From Streptomyces parvus (GTDB taxonomy: Bacteria > Actinomycetota > Actinomycetes > Streptomycetales > Streptomycetaceae), in the NCBI RefSeq assembly GCF_014648875.1, contig NZ_BMRY01000001.1:293304-357303 (forward strand): a DNA stretch of 64,000 nt. Reading direction: 5' to 3'. This document shows, in pieces, positions 33,237 to 41,367 of the stretch. Under the pieces are notes generated by a model. That model was not told the DNA's origin, ran no database searches, and was given only the letters and a program-made list of their open reading frames with translations. The position numbers and the translations under genes are program-made. How positions within the stretch are numbered: position 1 is the stretch's first letter; each line of letters opens with the position of its first letter.

Positions 33237-33378
33237 GACGGTCGAGGTATGGGGTCCGTACGACACGGCATCATGGATCCGATAACGTCGCCGAGCCGAA
33301 GAACCGTCGACGGACCGCATGGCTCCGGGCCACCCTTCCCGGAACCTCGAAAGAGTTTGTGCCACCTTGGAGGTGAGG

Positions 33379-33792
33379 GTGTCCCAGATCGCAGGCGAGC
33401 CCGGGAATCAGGACTTCGTGGAAGTCCGGCTGCCCGCTGCGGGTGCCTACCTGTCGGTGCTGCGAACGGCCACGGCCGGTCTCGCAGCGCGTTTGGACTT
33501 CACTCTCGACGAGATCGAGGATCTTCGCATCGCGGTCGACGAGGCCTGCGCGATCCTGCTCCAGCAGGCCGTGCCGGGTTCCGTCCTCAGCTGCGTCTTC
33601 CGCCTCGTCGACGACTCCCTCGAAGTGACGGTGTCGGCGCCCACCACCGACGGCCGGGCGCCCGAGCGCGACACCTTCGCCTGGACGGTGCTCTCCGCAC
33701 TGGCCGGCAAGGTCGACTCCACGGTCGCGGACGACCGTACGGTCAGCATCAGCCTCTACAAACAGCGCGGCGCCGGCCCCGGGCCGGCGTGA
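33379..33792 (+). CDS. prsH: Anti-sigma factor, RsbW/SpoIIAB-like kinase fold
   Basis: GHKL-type anti-sigma factor of 137 residues. LRIAVDEACAILLQQA is the N-box-like helix, and APERDTFAWTVLSAL and TVADDRTVSISLYK the rest of the fold; the G boxes are degenerate, as in the SigH anti-sigma factors PrsH/UshX. It binds and holds SigH until released by stress or by an anti-anti-sigma factor such as BldG. GTG 33379 follows GGAGGTGAGG. It is coupled to sigH (GTGA overlap). The symbol is from synteny. Confidence 0.88.
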   Translation: MSQIAGEPGNQDFVEVRLPAAGAYLSVLRTATAGLAARLDFTLDEIEDLRIAVDEACAILLQQAVPGSVLSCVFRLVDDSLEVTVSAPTTDGRAPERDTFAWTVLSALAGKVDSTVADDRTVSISLYKQRGAGPGPA

Positions 33793-34745
33793 GCAACGGG
33801 AACGGGGACGGTCCTGTGCGGGACGAGACGATCCGGTCCGGGGTGGTGCGCCCAGCAGGCATCCCGGAGCAACAGGCCCGGCCGCATCCGGTGGACGGAG
33901 CGGACGGGCCCGAGGGCTTCGACGTCGCGGTGGAGCAGCAGTCGCAGGCAGAGCGGGCGGGCCAGATGAGCGAGCACGGGCACCACGATCCACACGACCG
34001 CAGCGGGGCCCGGGCCCTGTTCTTCGAACTGCGGGAGCTGCCCGACGGTTCCCCGGAGAAGGCCGAGCTGCGCAACCGGCTGGTGCGCATGCATCTGCCG
34101 CTGGTGGAGCATCTGGCCCGCCGGTTCCGCAATCGCGGCGAGCCGCTGGACGACCTGACGCAGGTCGCCACGATCGGGCTGATCAAGTCCGTGGACCGGT
34201 TCGACCCGGACCGGGGGGTGGAGTTCTCGACGTACGCCACGCCCACGGTGGTCGGCGAGATCAAGCGCCACTTCCGGGACAAGGGCTGGGCGGTGCGGGT
34301 GCCGCGCCGTCTCCAGGAGCTGCGCCTCTCGCTGACCACGGCCACCGCGGAGCTCTCCCAGCAGCACGGCCGTTCGCCGACCGTGCACGAGCTGGCGGAG
34401 CGGCTCGGCATCTCCGAGGAGGAGGTGCTGGAGGGCCTGGAGTCGGCCAACGCGTACAGCACGCTCTCGCTGGACGTGCCGGACACGGACGACGAGTCGC
34501 CGGCCGTGGCGGACACGCTGGGCTCGGAGGACGAGGCGCTGGAGGGCGTGGAGTACCGGGAGTCGCTCAAGCCGCTCCTGGAGGACCTGCCGCCGCGCGA
34601 GAAGCGGATCCTGCTGCTGCGTTTCTTCGGGAACATGACCCAGTCGCAGATCGCCCAGGAGGTCGGCATCTCGCAGATGCACGTCTCGCGGCTGCTGGCC
34701 CGCACCCTGGCGCAGCTCCGCGAGCGGCTGCTCGTCGAGGAGTGA
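33789..34745 (+). CDS. sigH: RNA polymerase sigma factor, SigB/F/G family (SigH)
   Basis: Stress and development sigma factor of 318 residues. Region 2 is LTQVATIGLIKSVDRFDPDRG and FSTYATPTVVGEIKRHFRD, region 3 HELAERLGISEEEV, and region 4 EKRILLLRFFGNMTQSQIA. About 60 N-terminal residues are poorly conserved; an internal ATG (codon 60, 33966) could give a shorter form, consistent with the multiple SigH isoforms reported in S. coelicolor. Held by the upstream anti-sigma factor. Confidence 0.92.
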   Translation: MSNGNGDGPVRDETIRSGVVRPAGIPEQQARPHPVDGADGPEGFDVAVEQQSQAERAGQMSEHGHHDPHDRSGARALFFELRELPDGSPEKAELRNRLVRMHLPLVEHLARRFRNRGEPLDDLTQVATIGLIKSVDRFDPDRGVEFSTYATPTVVGEIKRHFRDKGWAVRVPRRLQELRLSLTTATAELSQQHGRSPTVHELAERLGISEEEVLEGLESANAYSTLSLDVPDTDDESPAVADTLGSEDEALEGVEYRESLKPLLEDLPPREKRILLLRFFGNMTQSQIAQEVGISQMHVSRLLARTLAQLRERLLVEE

Positions 34746-34775
34746 GCCGAGGAGTGACGAGCGGGGCCGGAAGGC

Positions 34776-35225
34776 TCAGGCGTCGGGGGTCGTCCTCGGC
34801 CCCCGGCGGATGCCCAGGTCCTGGGTGGTCGCCGGGTTCAGGACGAGCACGAGGCCGGTGACGGCGACCACCGCGAGCACGATCCCGGTGGGGATCAGCG
34901 CACCCTGCGAGCGCAACAGCGTCCAGGCCACCGGCAGCGCCATGATCTGGGTGATCAGCGCGGGCCCCCGGCTCCAGCTGCGCAGCAGCAGCAGTCCGCG
35001 GGCGGCGATCAGCGGGATGGCGCCGAGCGCGACCAGGGTGATCCCGACCGTCTCCGCCTGCTGCGTGCTTTCCAGCTTCCCCAGCAGCCCCATGATCAGC
35101 AGGTAGATCCCACCGACGGCGAGAGCCACGCCTTCGAGGGCGTTGACCCCGGCGAGGACGGTGATCCTGGTCGGGCGCTCCGCGGTGGAGGGCGACGGCG
35201 TGGACGGTGTCTGCTGAGTGCTCAC
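34776..35225 (-). CDS. Small membrane protein
   Basis: About 149 residues with four hydrophobic helices: TVLAGVNALEGVALAVGGIY, AETVGITLVALGAIPLIAAR, ALITQIMALPVAWTLL and IVLAVVAVTGLVLVL. It is typical of a Streptomyces-conserved integral membrane family. GTG 35225 is preferred (GAAAGG upstream); sequence in the same frame before it is not membrane-like. It is convergent with sigH. Function unknown. Confidence 0.8.
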   Translation of the reverse strand: MSTQQTPSTPSPSTAERPTRITVLAGVNALEGVALAVGGIYLLIMGLLGKLESTQQAETVGITLVALGAIPLIAARGLLLLRSWSRGPALITQIMALPVAWTLLRSQGALIPTGIVLAVVAVTGLVLVLNPATTQDLGIRRGPRTTPDA

Positions 35226-35390
35226 GCCTTTCAGGTTGGCATCCCCGGCGCCCGGAAGTGAAGCCGGGGTGCGCGGGAGCCGCACCCGTTCGGCGGTGGA
35301 CCGGGGCAGACCATCACGCTCCGTCACCGGACCCGAGCGCAGCGAACCGGGACTTCAGGGCCGAACCGCCCGGTAGGTAGGCTGGCCGTC

Positions 35391-36359
35391 ATGCGCGCAC
35401 TCCTCGTGGTCAATCCAGCTGCTACCACCACCAGTGCCCGCACCCGTGACGTGCTCATCCACGCGCTGGCCAGCGAGATGAAGCTGGAGGCGGTGACCAC
35501 GGAGTACCGGGGGCACGCGCGGGATCTGGGGCGGCGGGCCGCGGACAGCGACGACATCGATCTGGTGGTCGCCCTCGGCGGCGACGGCACGGTCAACGAG
35601 GTCGTGAACGGGCTGCTGCACCGGGGTCCGGACGTGGACAGCCTCCCGAAGCTCGCCGTGGTCCCCGGCGGGTCCACCAATGTCTTCGCGCGCGCCCTGG
35701 GGCTGCCGAACGACGCGGTGGAGGCGACCGGCGCGATCCTGGACGCCCTGGAGAACCGGACCGAACGCACGGTTGGTCTGGGCCTGGCCGCCGGCACCCC
35801 GGGCACGGAGGACGAGTCCGTCCCCGAACGCTGGTTCACTTTCTGTGCCGGACTCGGGTTCGACGCGGGAGTCGTCGGCCGGGTCGAACAGAAACGCGAG
35901 GGCGGCAAGCGTTCGACGCACGCCCTGTACGTCCGCCAGGTGGTGCGGCAGTTCCTGAACGAGGCCCACCGCAGACACGGGACGATCACGCTCGACGTGC
36001 CCGGCCAGGACCCGGTGACCGACCTCGCGCTGTCCATAATCTGCAACACCGCCCCCTGGACCTACCTGGGCAATCGCCCGGTCTACGCCTCGCCGAAGGC
36101 CTCCTTCGACACCGCGCTGGACGTCCTCGGACTGAAGCGTCTGTCCACCCCGGCGGTGGCCCTGTACGGCACCCAGCTGCTCACTTCGAGCCCCGAGAAG
36201 GGGCCCCGCGGGAAGCATGCCGTTTCACGGCATGACCTCACGGACTTCACCTTGCATTCAAAGGTCCCACTGCCCTTCCAGATGGACGGTGACCACCTGG
36301 GACTGCGTACGAGCGTGACGTTCACAGGCGTACGCCGTGCACTGCGTGTGATTGTGTGA
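35391..36359 (+). CDS. Diacylglycerol kinase family lipid kinase
   Basis: Lipid kinase of 322 residues. The nucleotide loop GGDGTVNEVVNGLL is at ~64-77 and VPGGSTNVFARAL at ~91-104, both diagnostic of DagK/YegS-type kinases. The C-terminal lobe has VYASPKASFDTALDVL. It may phosphorylate diacylglycerol or a related lipid at the membrane. It stands directly upstream of the wblE leader on the same strand. Confidence 0.9.
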   Translation: MRALLVVNPAATTTSARTRDVLIHALASEMKLEAVTTEYRGHARDLGRRAADSDDIDLVVALGGDGTVNEVVNGLLHRGPDVDSLPKLAVVPGGSTNVFARALGLPNDAVEATGAILDALENRTERTVGLGLAAGTPGTEDESVPERWFTFCAGLGFDAGVVGRVEQKREGGKRSTHALYVRQVVRQFLNEAHRRHGTITLDVPGQDPVTDLALSIICNTAPWTYLGNRPVYASPKASFDTALDVLGLKRLSTPAVALYGTQLLTSSPEKGPRGKHAVSRHDLTDFTLHSKVPLPFQMDGDHLGLRTSVTFTGVRRALRVIV

Positions 36360-36679
36360 GTGGAAGGGCCGAAAGTCCTTTAACTCGAACGTTTGGACTG
36401 GGTCCCACCCCCAAGAAGTGCGCCTGTGACCTAGTCGACACCGAGGAATCAAAAAAAACTTTCCAGAAGGGGTTGTATCCGTCGCCGAGGTTTGGGAATC
36501 TCTTCATGGCGATCGGGACGGCCCGCAACACCGGCCTCCACTGAGAGCCAGAACCCCTCCTCACCATCACAGACCACACCCAGTCCACCTGGGGGTCGGC
36601 CCGTCATCTGCGGGGGGATTCGTGAAAGCGTTCACATTCACAAGCAACAAGCGTGTAATACCAAGGAGAGGTAGCAGCC
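36360..36679 (+). promoter_or_regulatory. 320-bp wblE leader region
   Basis: Long AT-richer stretch before wblE. It holds an A-run (36450-36458) followed by GGGGTTGTATCC, which could be a promoter -10; a 12-codon frame starting ATG 36506 and ending TGA 36544 (MAIGTARNTGLH); and GTGAA-AGCG-TTCAC, a 14-bp dyad at 36622-36635. GTGTAATACC at ~36653-36662 may be the proximal -10, just before AAGGAGAGG. Crp- or WhiB-type control is possible but not shown. Confidence 0.55.
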
Positions 36680-36937
36680 ATGGACTGGCGTCACAACGCC
36701 GTTTGTCGTGAGGAAGACCCCGAGCTGTTCTTCCCCATCGGCAACACCGGTCCCGCGCTGCTGCAGATCGAGGAAGCCAAGGCTGTCTGCCGCCGCTGCC
36801 CCGTCATGGAGCAGTGCCTGCAGTGGGCGCTCGAGTCCGGCCAGGACTCCGGCGTCTGGGGTGGCCTCAGCGAGGACGAGCGCCGCGCGATGAAGCGCCG
36901 CGCCGCTCGCAACCGGGCGCGTAACGCCAGCGCCTGA
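36680..36937 (+). CDS. wblE: WhiB-family iron-sulfur regulator WblE (WhiB1 orthologue)
   Basis: Wbl protein of 85 residues with cluster cysteines C9, C37, C40 and C46 (CRRCPVMEQC), the turn SGVWGGLSEDE and a basic C-terminal tail RRAARNRARN. This is the WhiB1/WblE type, an essential [4Fe-4S] protein that binds the primary sigma factor and reacts with nitric oxide. Convergent with the PdtaS-type kinase, as in Mycobacterium. GGAGAGGTAGCAGCC precedes ATG 36680. Confidence 0.95.
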   Translation: MDWRHNAVCREEDPELFFPIGNTGPALLQIEEAKAVCRRCPVMEQCLQWALESGQDSGVWGGLSEDERRAMKRRAARNRARNASA

Positions 36938-37049
36938 GCGACCCCCGCACCAAGCCTCAGCCCGGCGGCGCGTACAGAGCGTACGCACAGCCCCGCCTTC
37001 GAGTCGCAGCGCGCAGTACCCCGAAGCGCATCGCAACGTGAGCATCACG

Positions 37050-37087
37050 GAGCGGGCCCGGACCGTCACCACGGTCCGGGCCCGCTC
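37050..37087. terminator. Bidirectional terminator between wblE and pdtaS
   Basis: GAGCGGGCCCGGACCGT pairs perfectly with its complement across CACC. It lies between convergent genes, 113 bp past the wblE stop and 35 bp past the pdtaS stop. Confidence 0.85.
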
Positions 37088-37121
37088 TGCTGTGTGCGCC
37101 CGGTCCCCCGGGACGGCCCGG

Positions 37122-38588
37122 CTACTTGAGACCCTGAACCGGGAGGTCCAGCACCACCTGGGTGCCGCGCTCGGGGGCCGGGACCATGCCGAACGTACCG
37201 CCCAACTCCCCCTCGACCAGCGTCCGTACGATCTGGAGCCCGAGGTTGCCGGCCTGCTTCGGGTCGAACCCCTCGGGCAGCCCGCGCCCGTCGTCGGTGA
37301 CGGTGATCAGCAACCGCCCCTCGGTGGGCGATCCGCCGCGCACGGCGGAGACCTCGACCGTGCCGTGGTCGGCCAGAGCGAAGGCGTGCTCCAGGGCGTT
37401 CTGCAGCACCTCGGTCAGGACCATGGAGAGCGGGGTGGCGACCTCGGCGTCGAGGATGCCGAAGCGTCCGGTGCGCCGGCAGGTGACCTTGCCCGGCGAG
37501 ATCTCCGACACCATCGCGATGACCCGGTCGGCGATCTCGTCGAACTCGACCCGCTCGTCCAGATTCTGGGACAGCGTCTCATGGACGATGGCGATCGAAC
37601 CGACGCGCCGGACCGCCTCGTTGAGGGCCTCGCGGCCCTGCTCGGAGTCCATCCGGCGGGACTGGAGGCGCAACAGGGCGGCCACCGTCTGGAGGTTGTT
37701 CTTCACCCGGTGGTGGATCTCCCGGATGGTCGCGTCCTTCGTGATCAACTCGCGCTCGCGGCGGCGCAGTTCGGTGACGTCCCTCAGGAGGACCAGGGAG
37801 CCGATCCGGACGCCCTTGGGCTTGAGCGGAATGGCCCGCAGTTGGATCACCCCGCCCGCGCACTCCACCTCGAACTCGCGGGGCGCGTAACCGCTGGCCA
37901 CCTTGACCAGAGCCTCGTCCACCGGCCCCCGCGACGGGGCCAGTTCGGCGGTGACGGTACCGAGGTGGTGGCCGACCAGATCGGAGGCGAGGCCGAGGCG
38001 GTGGTAGGCGGAGAGGCCGTTGGGGCTGGCGTACTGGACGATCCCGTCGGCGTCGAGCCGGATCAGGCCGTCGCCCACGCGCGGGGAGGCGTCCATGTCG
38101 ACCTGCTGCCCGGGGAACGGGAAGGCCCCGGCCGCGATCATCTGGGCCAGGTCGGAGGCGGACTGGAGGTAGGTGAGCTCCAGCCGGGAGGGGGTGCGCA
38201 CGGTGAGCAGGTTGGTGTTGCGGGCGATGACGCCGAGGACCCGGCCGTCGCGGCGTACGGGGATGGACTCGACCCGTACGGGCACCTCCTCGCGCCACTC
38301 CGGATCACCCTCGCGCACGATCCGTCCCTCGTCCAGGGCCGCGTCCAGCAGCGGGCGGCGGCCGCGCGGGACCAGGTGGCCGACCATGTCGTCCTGGTAG
38401 GAGGTGGGCCCGGTGTTGGGGCGCATCTGGGCGACGGAGACGTACCGGGTGCCGTCGCGGGTGGGCACCCACAGCACGAGGTCGGCGAAGGACAGGTCGG
38501 AGAGCAGCTGCCACTCCGAGACCAGCAGATGGAGCCACTCGAGGTCGGTGTCGCTCAGAGCGGTGTGCTGGCGGACGAGGTCGTTCAT
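37122..38588 (-). CDS. pdtaS: Sensor histidine kinase, PdtaS-like (HisKA_2)
   Basis: Cytoplasmic kinase of ~488 residues. The N-terminal GAF-type sensor (10-150), the PAS domain (~170-290), the HisKA_2 box REIHHRVKNNLQTVAALLRLQ (phospho-acceptor in IHHR) and the HATPase domain (N box LQNALEHAF, G1 DDGRGLPEG) match mycobacterial PdtaS. PdtaS signals to the RNA-binding response regulator PdtaR; no PdtaR gene is here. ATG 38588 and GTG 38597 are alternatives. A dre-like site lies ~145 bp upstream. Confidence 0.9.
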   Translation of the reverse strand: MNDLVRQHTALSDTDLEWLHLLVSEWQLLSDLSFADLVLWVPTRDGTRYVSVAQMRPNTGPTSYQDDMVGHLVPRGRRPLLDAALDEGRIVREGDPEWREEVPVRVESIPVRRDGRVLGVIARNTNLLTVRTPSRLELTYLQSASDLAQMIAAGAFPFPGQQVDMDASPRVGDGLIRLDADGIVQYASPNGLSAYHRLGLASDLVGHHLGTVTAELAPSRGPVDEALVKVASGYAPREFEVECAGGVIQLRAIPLKPKGVRIGSLVLLRDVTELRRRERELITKDATIREIHHRVKNNLQTVAALLRLQSRRMDSEQGREALNEAVRRVGSIAIVHETLSQNLDERVEFDEIADRVIAMVSEISPGKVTCRRTGRFGILDAEVATPLSMVLTEVLQNALEHAFALADHGTVEVSAVRGGSPTEGRLLITVTDDGRGLPEGFDPKQAGNLGLQIVRTLVEGELGGTFGMVPAPERGTQVVLDLPVQGLK

Positions 38589-38597
38589 GGAGGGCAC

Positions 38598-38957
38598 GTG
38601 TGGAGCGTACCTGGGGTTACCGAAGGCGTTCGAACCGCTGGGGCCGATGAGCCGTGCAGGTGTACGGAGGTACGACGATGGACAGGGGCGGCGGCCGGCC
38701 CGAGAATGTCGTGCACACGGATGGACACGGGTATTGGTCTAGTCCACAATGTTCATCAAGACCTCCGCTCTCCCCGCACAGGAGAGTGGACCGAGGCACC
38801 CGGCGCTCTCTGCCCTGACCGCGCCGGTGCCTCCAGTGGCCGGGGGCACCGCACACCGCCGGCCAGGTAGCTCCGGGCTGCGGTGCCGGGCGGGCTGAGG
38901 GTCCCGCCCCGGCGCCGCGGCCCGCGGGTGTTTTCGGGGCGCCACCGCCTCCGGTTT
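38598..38957. other. Intergenic stretch upstream of pdtaS
   Basis: No supported gene. A 49-codon frame from ATG 38749 to TGA 38898 has no ribosome-binding site. The only clear element is the dre-like site at 38733-38748, set between pdtaS and the SIS-domain gene. Confidence 0.6.
38733..38748. promoter_or_regulatory. dre-like DasR site upstream of pdtaS
   Basis: ATTGGTCTAGTCCACA has the TGGTCTAG core and matches 11-12 positions of the dre consensus (ACTGGTCTAGACCACT). It lies about 145 bp upstream of pdtaS and far from the das genes' own promoters. If functional, it would tie the kinase to GlcNAc sensing. Confidence 0.6.
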
Positions 38958-40040
38958 TCAGCGGGTCTCGGTGACCTTCGCCAGGGCGCGGGGCGCGTCC
39001 GGGTCCTGGCCCCGGGCGATCGTCACCTCGTACGCCAGCATCTGCAGCGGCAGGATCTCCAGGACCGGCTGCAACTCCTCCGGGACGCCCGCCGTGGGCA
39101 GCGAGAACCCGGCCGACGCCGCCTCCACCTGGGCCTTGGGGCCGACCACGAAGAGATCCGCGCCCCGCCCGCGCAGCCGGTCCAGCACCGGCTGGAGCGC
39201 CTCGCCGCCCCGGCCGTCGGTGACCACGGCGATCACCGGGGAGATGTTGTCGACCATCGCCAGCGGACCGTGCAGCAGATCCGCGCCGGAGTAGGAGAGA
39301 GCGGGGATGTAGCTGGTCTCCATGAGCTTCAGGGCCGCTTCCTTAGCCGTCGGATAGCCGTAGCCGCGCGAGGTGATCACCATGCGTTCGGCGAAGCGGT
39401 AGCGGGAGGCCAGCGCCTTGACCTCGGCCCGGCGGCCCAGGATCACGCCCGCGAGGTCCGGCAGCGCCGCGGCGGCGTCGGTGCCGTCGCGGCCGCCCAG
39501 GCCCTCCACGAAGAGGTACAGGGAGAGCAGGGAGGCGGTGTACGTCTTGGTGGCCGGCAGCGCCTTCTCCGGGCCCGCCAGGATGTCGATGTGGTACTCG
39601 GACACGGCGGCGAGCGCGGAGTCCGGGTTGTTGGTGACGGCGAGGGTGACGGCCCCGGCGTCCCGGGCCGCCTGCGTCGAGGCCACCAGGTCCGGTGAAC
39701 CGCCCGACTGGCTGACGGTGATCACCAGGACGTCCCGCAGATCCGGCTTGGCCCCGTACGCCGTCGTGGTGGACATGGAAGCGAGGCCGCAGGGCAGGCC
39801 GAGGCGGATCTCCAGCAGGTACTTCGCGTACAGGGCCGCGTTGTCGGAGGTACCGCGCGCGGTGAGCAGGACGAAGCGGGGCTTCCGGGCGGCGATCTCG
39901 GCGGCGACCTCGCGGATGCGGGGCGCGCCCCGGTCGAGGATGCGGCGCAGCATCGCGGGCTGCTCGGCCATCTCGCCGGACATGATGCAGCCGGGCCGGT
40001 CGCCCTGGCCGCCCGGGTCGGCCGGAAAGGTGGCGGACAT
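38958..40040 (-). CDS. SIS-domain sugar-phosphate isomerase/deaminase-like protein
   Basis: Two-SIS-domain protein of 360 residues resembling the isomerase half of GlmS and NagB-II/AgaS proteins. The first SIS (~45-180) has LLTARGTSDNAALYAKYLLE and VSQSGGSPDLVAS; the second (~200-345) has TSRGYGYPTAKEAALKLMET and LLHGPLAMVDN. No glutaminase domain is present. Divergent from nagB across a dre site, so it probably acts on amino-sugar phosphates under DasR control. GGGAGGCCCCC precedes ATG 40040. Confidence 0.88.
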   Translation of the reverse strand: MSATFPADPGGQGDRPGCIMSGEMAEQPAMLRRILDRGAPRIREVAAEIAARKPRFVLLTARGTSDNAALYAKYLLEIRLGLPCGLASMSTTTAYGAKPDLRDVLVITVSQSGGSPDLVASTQAARDAGAVTLAVTNNPDSALAAVSEYHIDILAGPEKALPATKTYTASLLSLYLFVEGLGGRDGTDAAAALPDLAGVILGRRAEVKALASRYRFAERMVITSRGYGYPTAKEAALKLMETSYIPALSYSGADLLHGPLAMVDNISPVIAVVTDGRGGEALQPVLDRLRGRGADLFVVGPKAQVEAASAGFSLPTAGVPEELQPVLEILPLQMLAYEVTIARGQDPDAPRALAKVTETR

Positions 40041-40224
40041 ATGGGGGCCTCCCTGTGCTGTCGGCTGCGGTGTCGCCGTACCGGACAAGTCGACCAGGCA
40101 ATTCCGTGGGCCGCCAGCGGGCCGGGGCGGGCGGGGAGGGGCGTCTGCGGCGGGCGGGGATGCGGGCCGCCGGTGCGTGGACTCCTCTCCGTACGGCTGC
40201 CCGATTCTGCTAAATTGGAGTTTG

Positions 40225-40240
40225 ATTGGTCTATACCACC
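40225..40240. promoter_or_regulatory. dre (DasR site) in nagB promoter
   Basis: ATTGGTCTATACCACC matches the dre consensus core TGGTCTAGACCA with a single T-for-G change. It lies 31 bp before nagB and could also serve the divergent SIS gene. Confidence 0.85.
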
Positions 40241-40270
40241 TCCTCCTCTAGTCAGATCGGCAGGCACAGC

Positions 40271-41056
40271 GTGGAAGTTGTCATCGTCCCGGACGCCACG
40301 GCAGGCGGCGAACTGATCGCGGAGGCCATCGCCGCGCTGCTCCGCCGCAAGCCCGACGCCCTGCTCGGCGTTGCCACCGGCTCGACCCCGCTGCCCATCT
40401 ACCGCGCGCTCGCGTCGAAGGTCGCCTCCGGCGCGGTCGACGCCTCGCGCGCCCGGATCTGCCAGCTCGACGAGTACGTCGGGCTGCCCGCGGGCCACCC
40501 GGAGTCGTACCGCTCCGTGGTGCTGCGCGAGGTCATCGAGCCGCTCGGGCTCTCCGAGGCGTCCTTCATGGGCCCCGACGGCGCGGCCGAGGACGTCCAG
40601 GCGGCCTGCGAGGCGTACGACCGGGCGCTGGCGGAGGCGGGCGGCGTCGACCTCCAGCTGCTGGGCATAGGCACGGACGGGCACATCGGCTTCAACGAGC
40701 CGTGCTCCTCGCTCGCCTCGCGCACCCGGATCAAGACGCTGACCGAGCAGACCCGGGTGGACAACGCGCGCTTCTTCGACGACGACATCGAGCAGGTGCC
40801 GCACCACGTGATCACGCAGGGCATCGGGACGATCCTGGACGCCCGGCACCCGATCCTGCTGGCCACCGGCGAGGGCAAGGCGGAGGCCGTCGCCCAGACG
40901 GTGGAGGGGCCGGTGGCCTCGATCGTTCCGGCGTCGGCGCTCCAGCTGCACCCGCACGCGACGGTGGTGGTGGACGAGGCGGCGGCGTCGAAGCTGAAGC
41001 TGGCGGACTACTTCCGGGCCACGTATGCGGCGAAGCCGGGGTGGCAGGGGCTGTAG
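40271..41056 (+). CDS. nagB: Glucosamine-6-phosphate deaminase
   Basis: Converts glucosamine-6-phosphate to fructose-6-phosphate and ammonia, the last step of GlcNAc catabolism; its substrate is the effector that releases DasR. 261 residues. Motifs are GVATGSTPLPIYRAL near the N terminus, CQLDEYVGL and LGIGTDGHIGFNEP with the catalytic Asp/His/Glu. GTG 40271 gives the usual length; an in-frame ATG at 40226 lies inside the dre site. A strong hairpin follows. Confidence 0.95.
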   Translation: MEVVIVPDATAGGELIAEAIAALLRRKPDALLGVATGSTPLPIYRALASKVASGAVDASRARICQLDEYVGLPAGHPESYRSVVLREVIEPLGLSEASFMGPDGAAEDVQAACEAYDRALAEAGGVDLQLLGIGTDGHIGFNEPCSSLASRTRIKTLTEQTRVDNARFFDDDIEQVPHHVITQGIGTILDARHPILLATGEGKAEAVAQTVEGPVASIVPASALQLHPHATVVVDEAAASKLKLADYFRATYAAKPGWQGL

Positions 41057-41088
41057 GGCTTCGCCCCTCACCCCTTGCTCCTGTACGA

Positions 41089-41127
41089 CTCAGGGCCGGG
41101 ACGCCGTTGCGGTGTCCCGGCCCTGAG
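41089..41127 (+). terminator. nagB terminator hairpin
   Basis: CTCAGGGCCGGGACGCCG pairs with CGGTGTCCCGGCCCTGAG (one G-T wobble) across TTG, 32 bp past the nagB stop. Confidence 0.85.
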
Positions 41128-41171
41128 CCGTGCGGTGCGCGGTGCGCGGGTGCGCGGTGCGGAAATGGTGC

Positions 41172-41365
41172 AGCCCGTCCGGCGGGAGGTTTTGTCCTCA
41201 ATCGCCGGACGGGCTTGATTTTGGCCGGCCGAAGCTTTTGAGCTGCGGTCCCGGACGGGCTGGGTTTGGCCGGCCCGAAGCTTTTGCTGCGGGCCCACCG
41301 GCCCCAGGCCTTGTCCTCAAACGCCGGACGGGCTGGGTGTCGCCGGACGGGCTGGGTTTGCCCGG
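41172..41365. repeat. Streptomyces CGCCGGACGGGCT repeat cluster / terminator
   Basis: AGCCCGTCCGGCG (41172-41184) pairs exactly with CGCCGGACGGGCT (41203-41215). Related copies of (CG)CCGGACGGGCTGG recur near 41252, 41322 and 41345, with intervening TTGGCCGGCC(C)GAAGCTTTTG repeated twice. Such elements are widespread between Streptomyces genes; here they separate convergent nagB and dasD. Confidence 0.8.
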
Positions 41366-41367
41366 TG

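Noticed and set aside
38749..38898. 49-codon frame beginning beside the dre-like site
   Set aside because: No ribosome-binding site, low-complexity composition and no co-directional neighbour; position next to dre is likely chance.
40225..40240. nagB dre as a perfect palindrome
   Set aside because: The core TGGTCTATACCA has one mismatched pair; it is a good but not perfect site.
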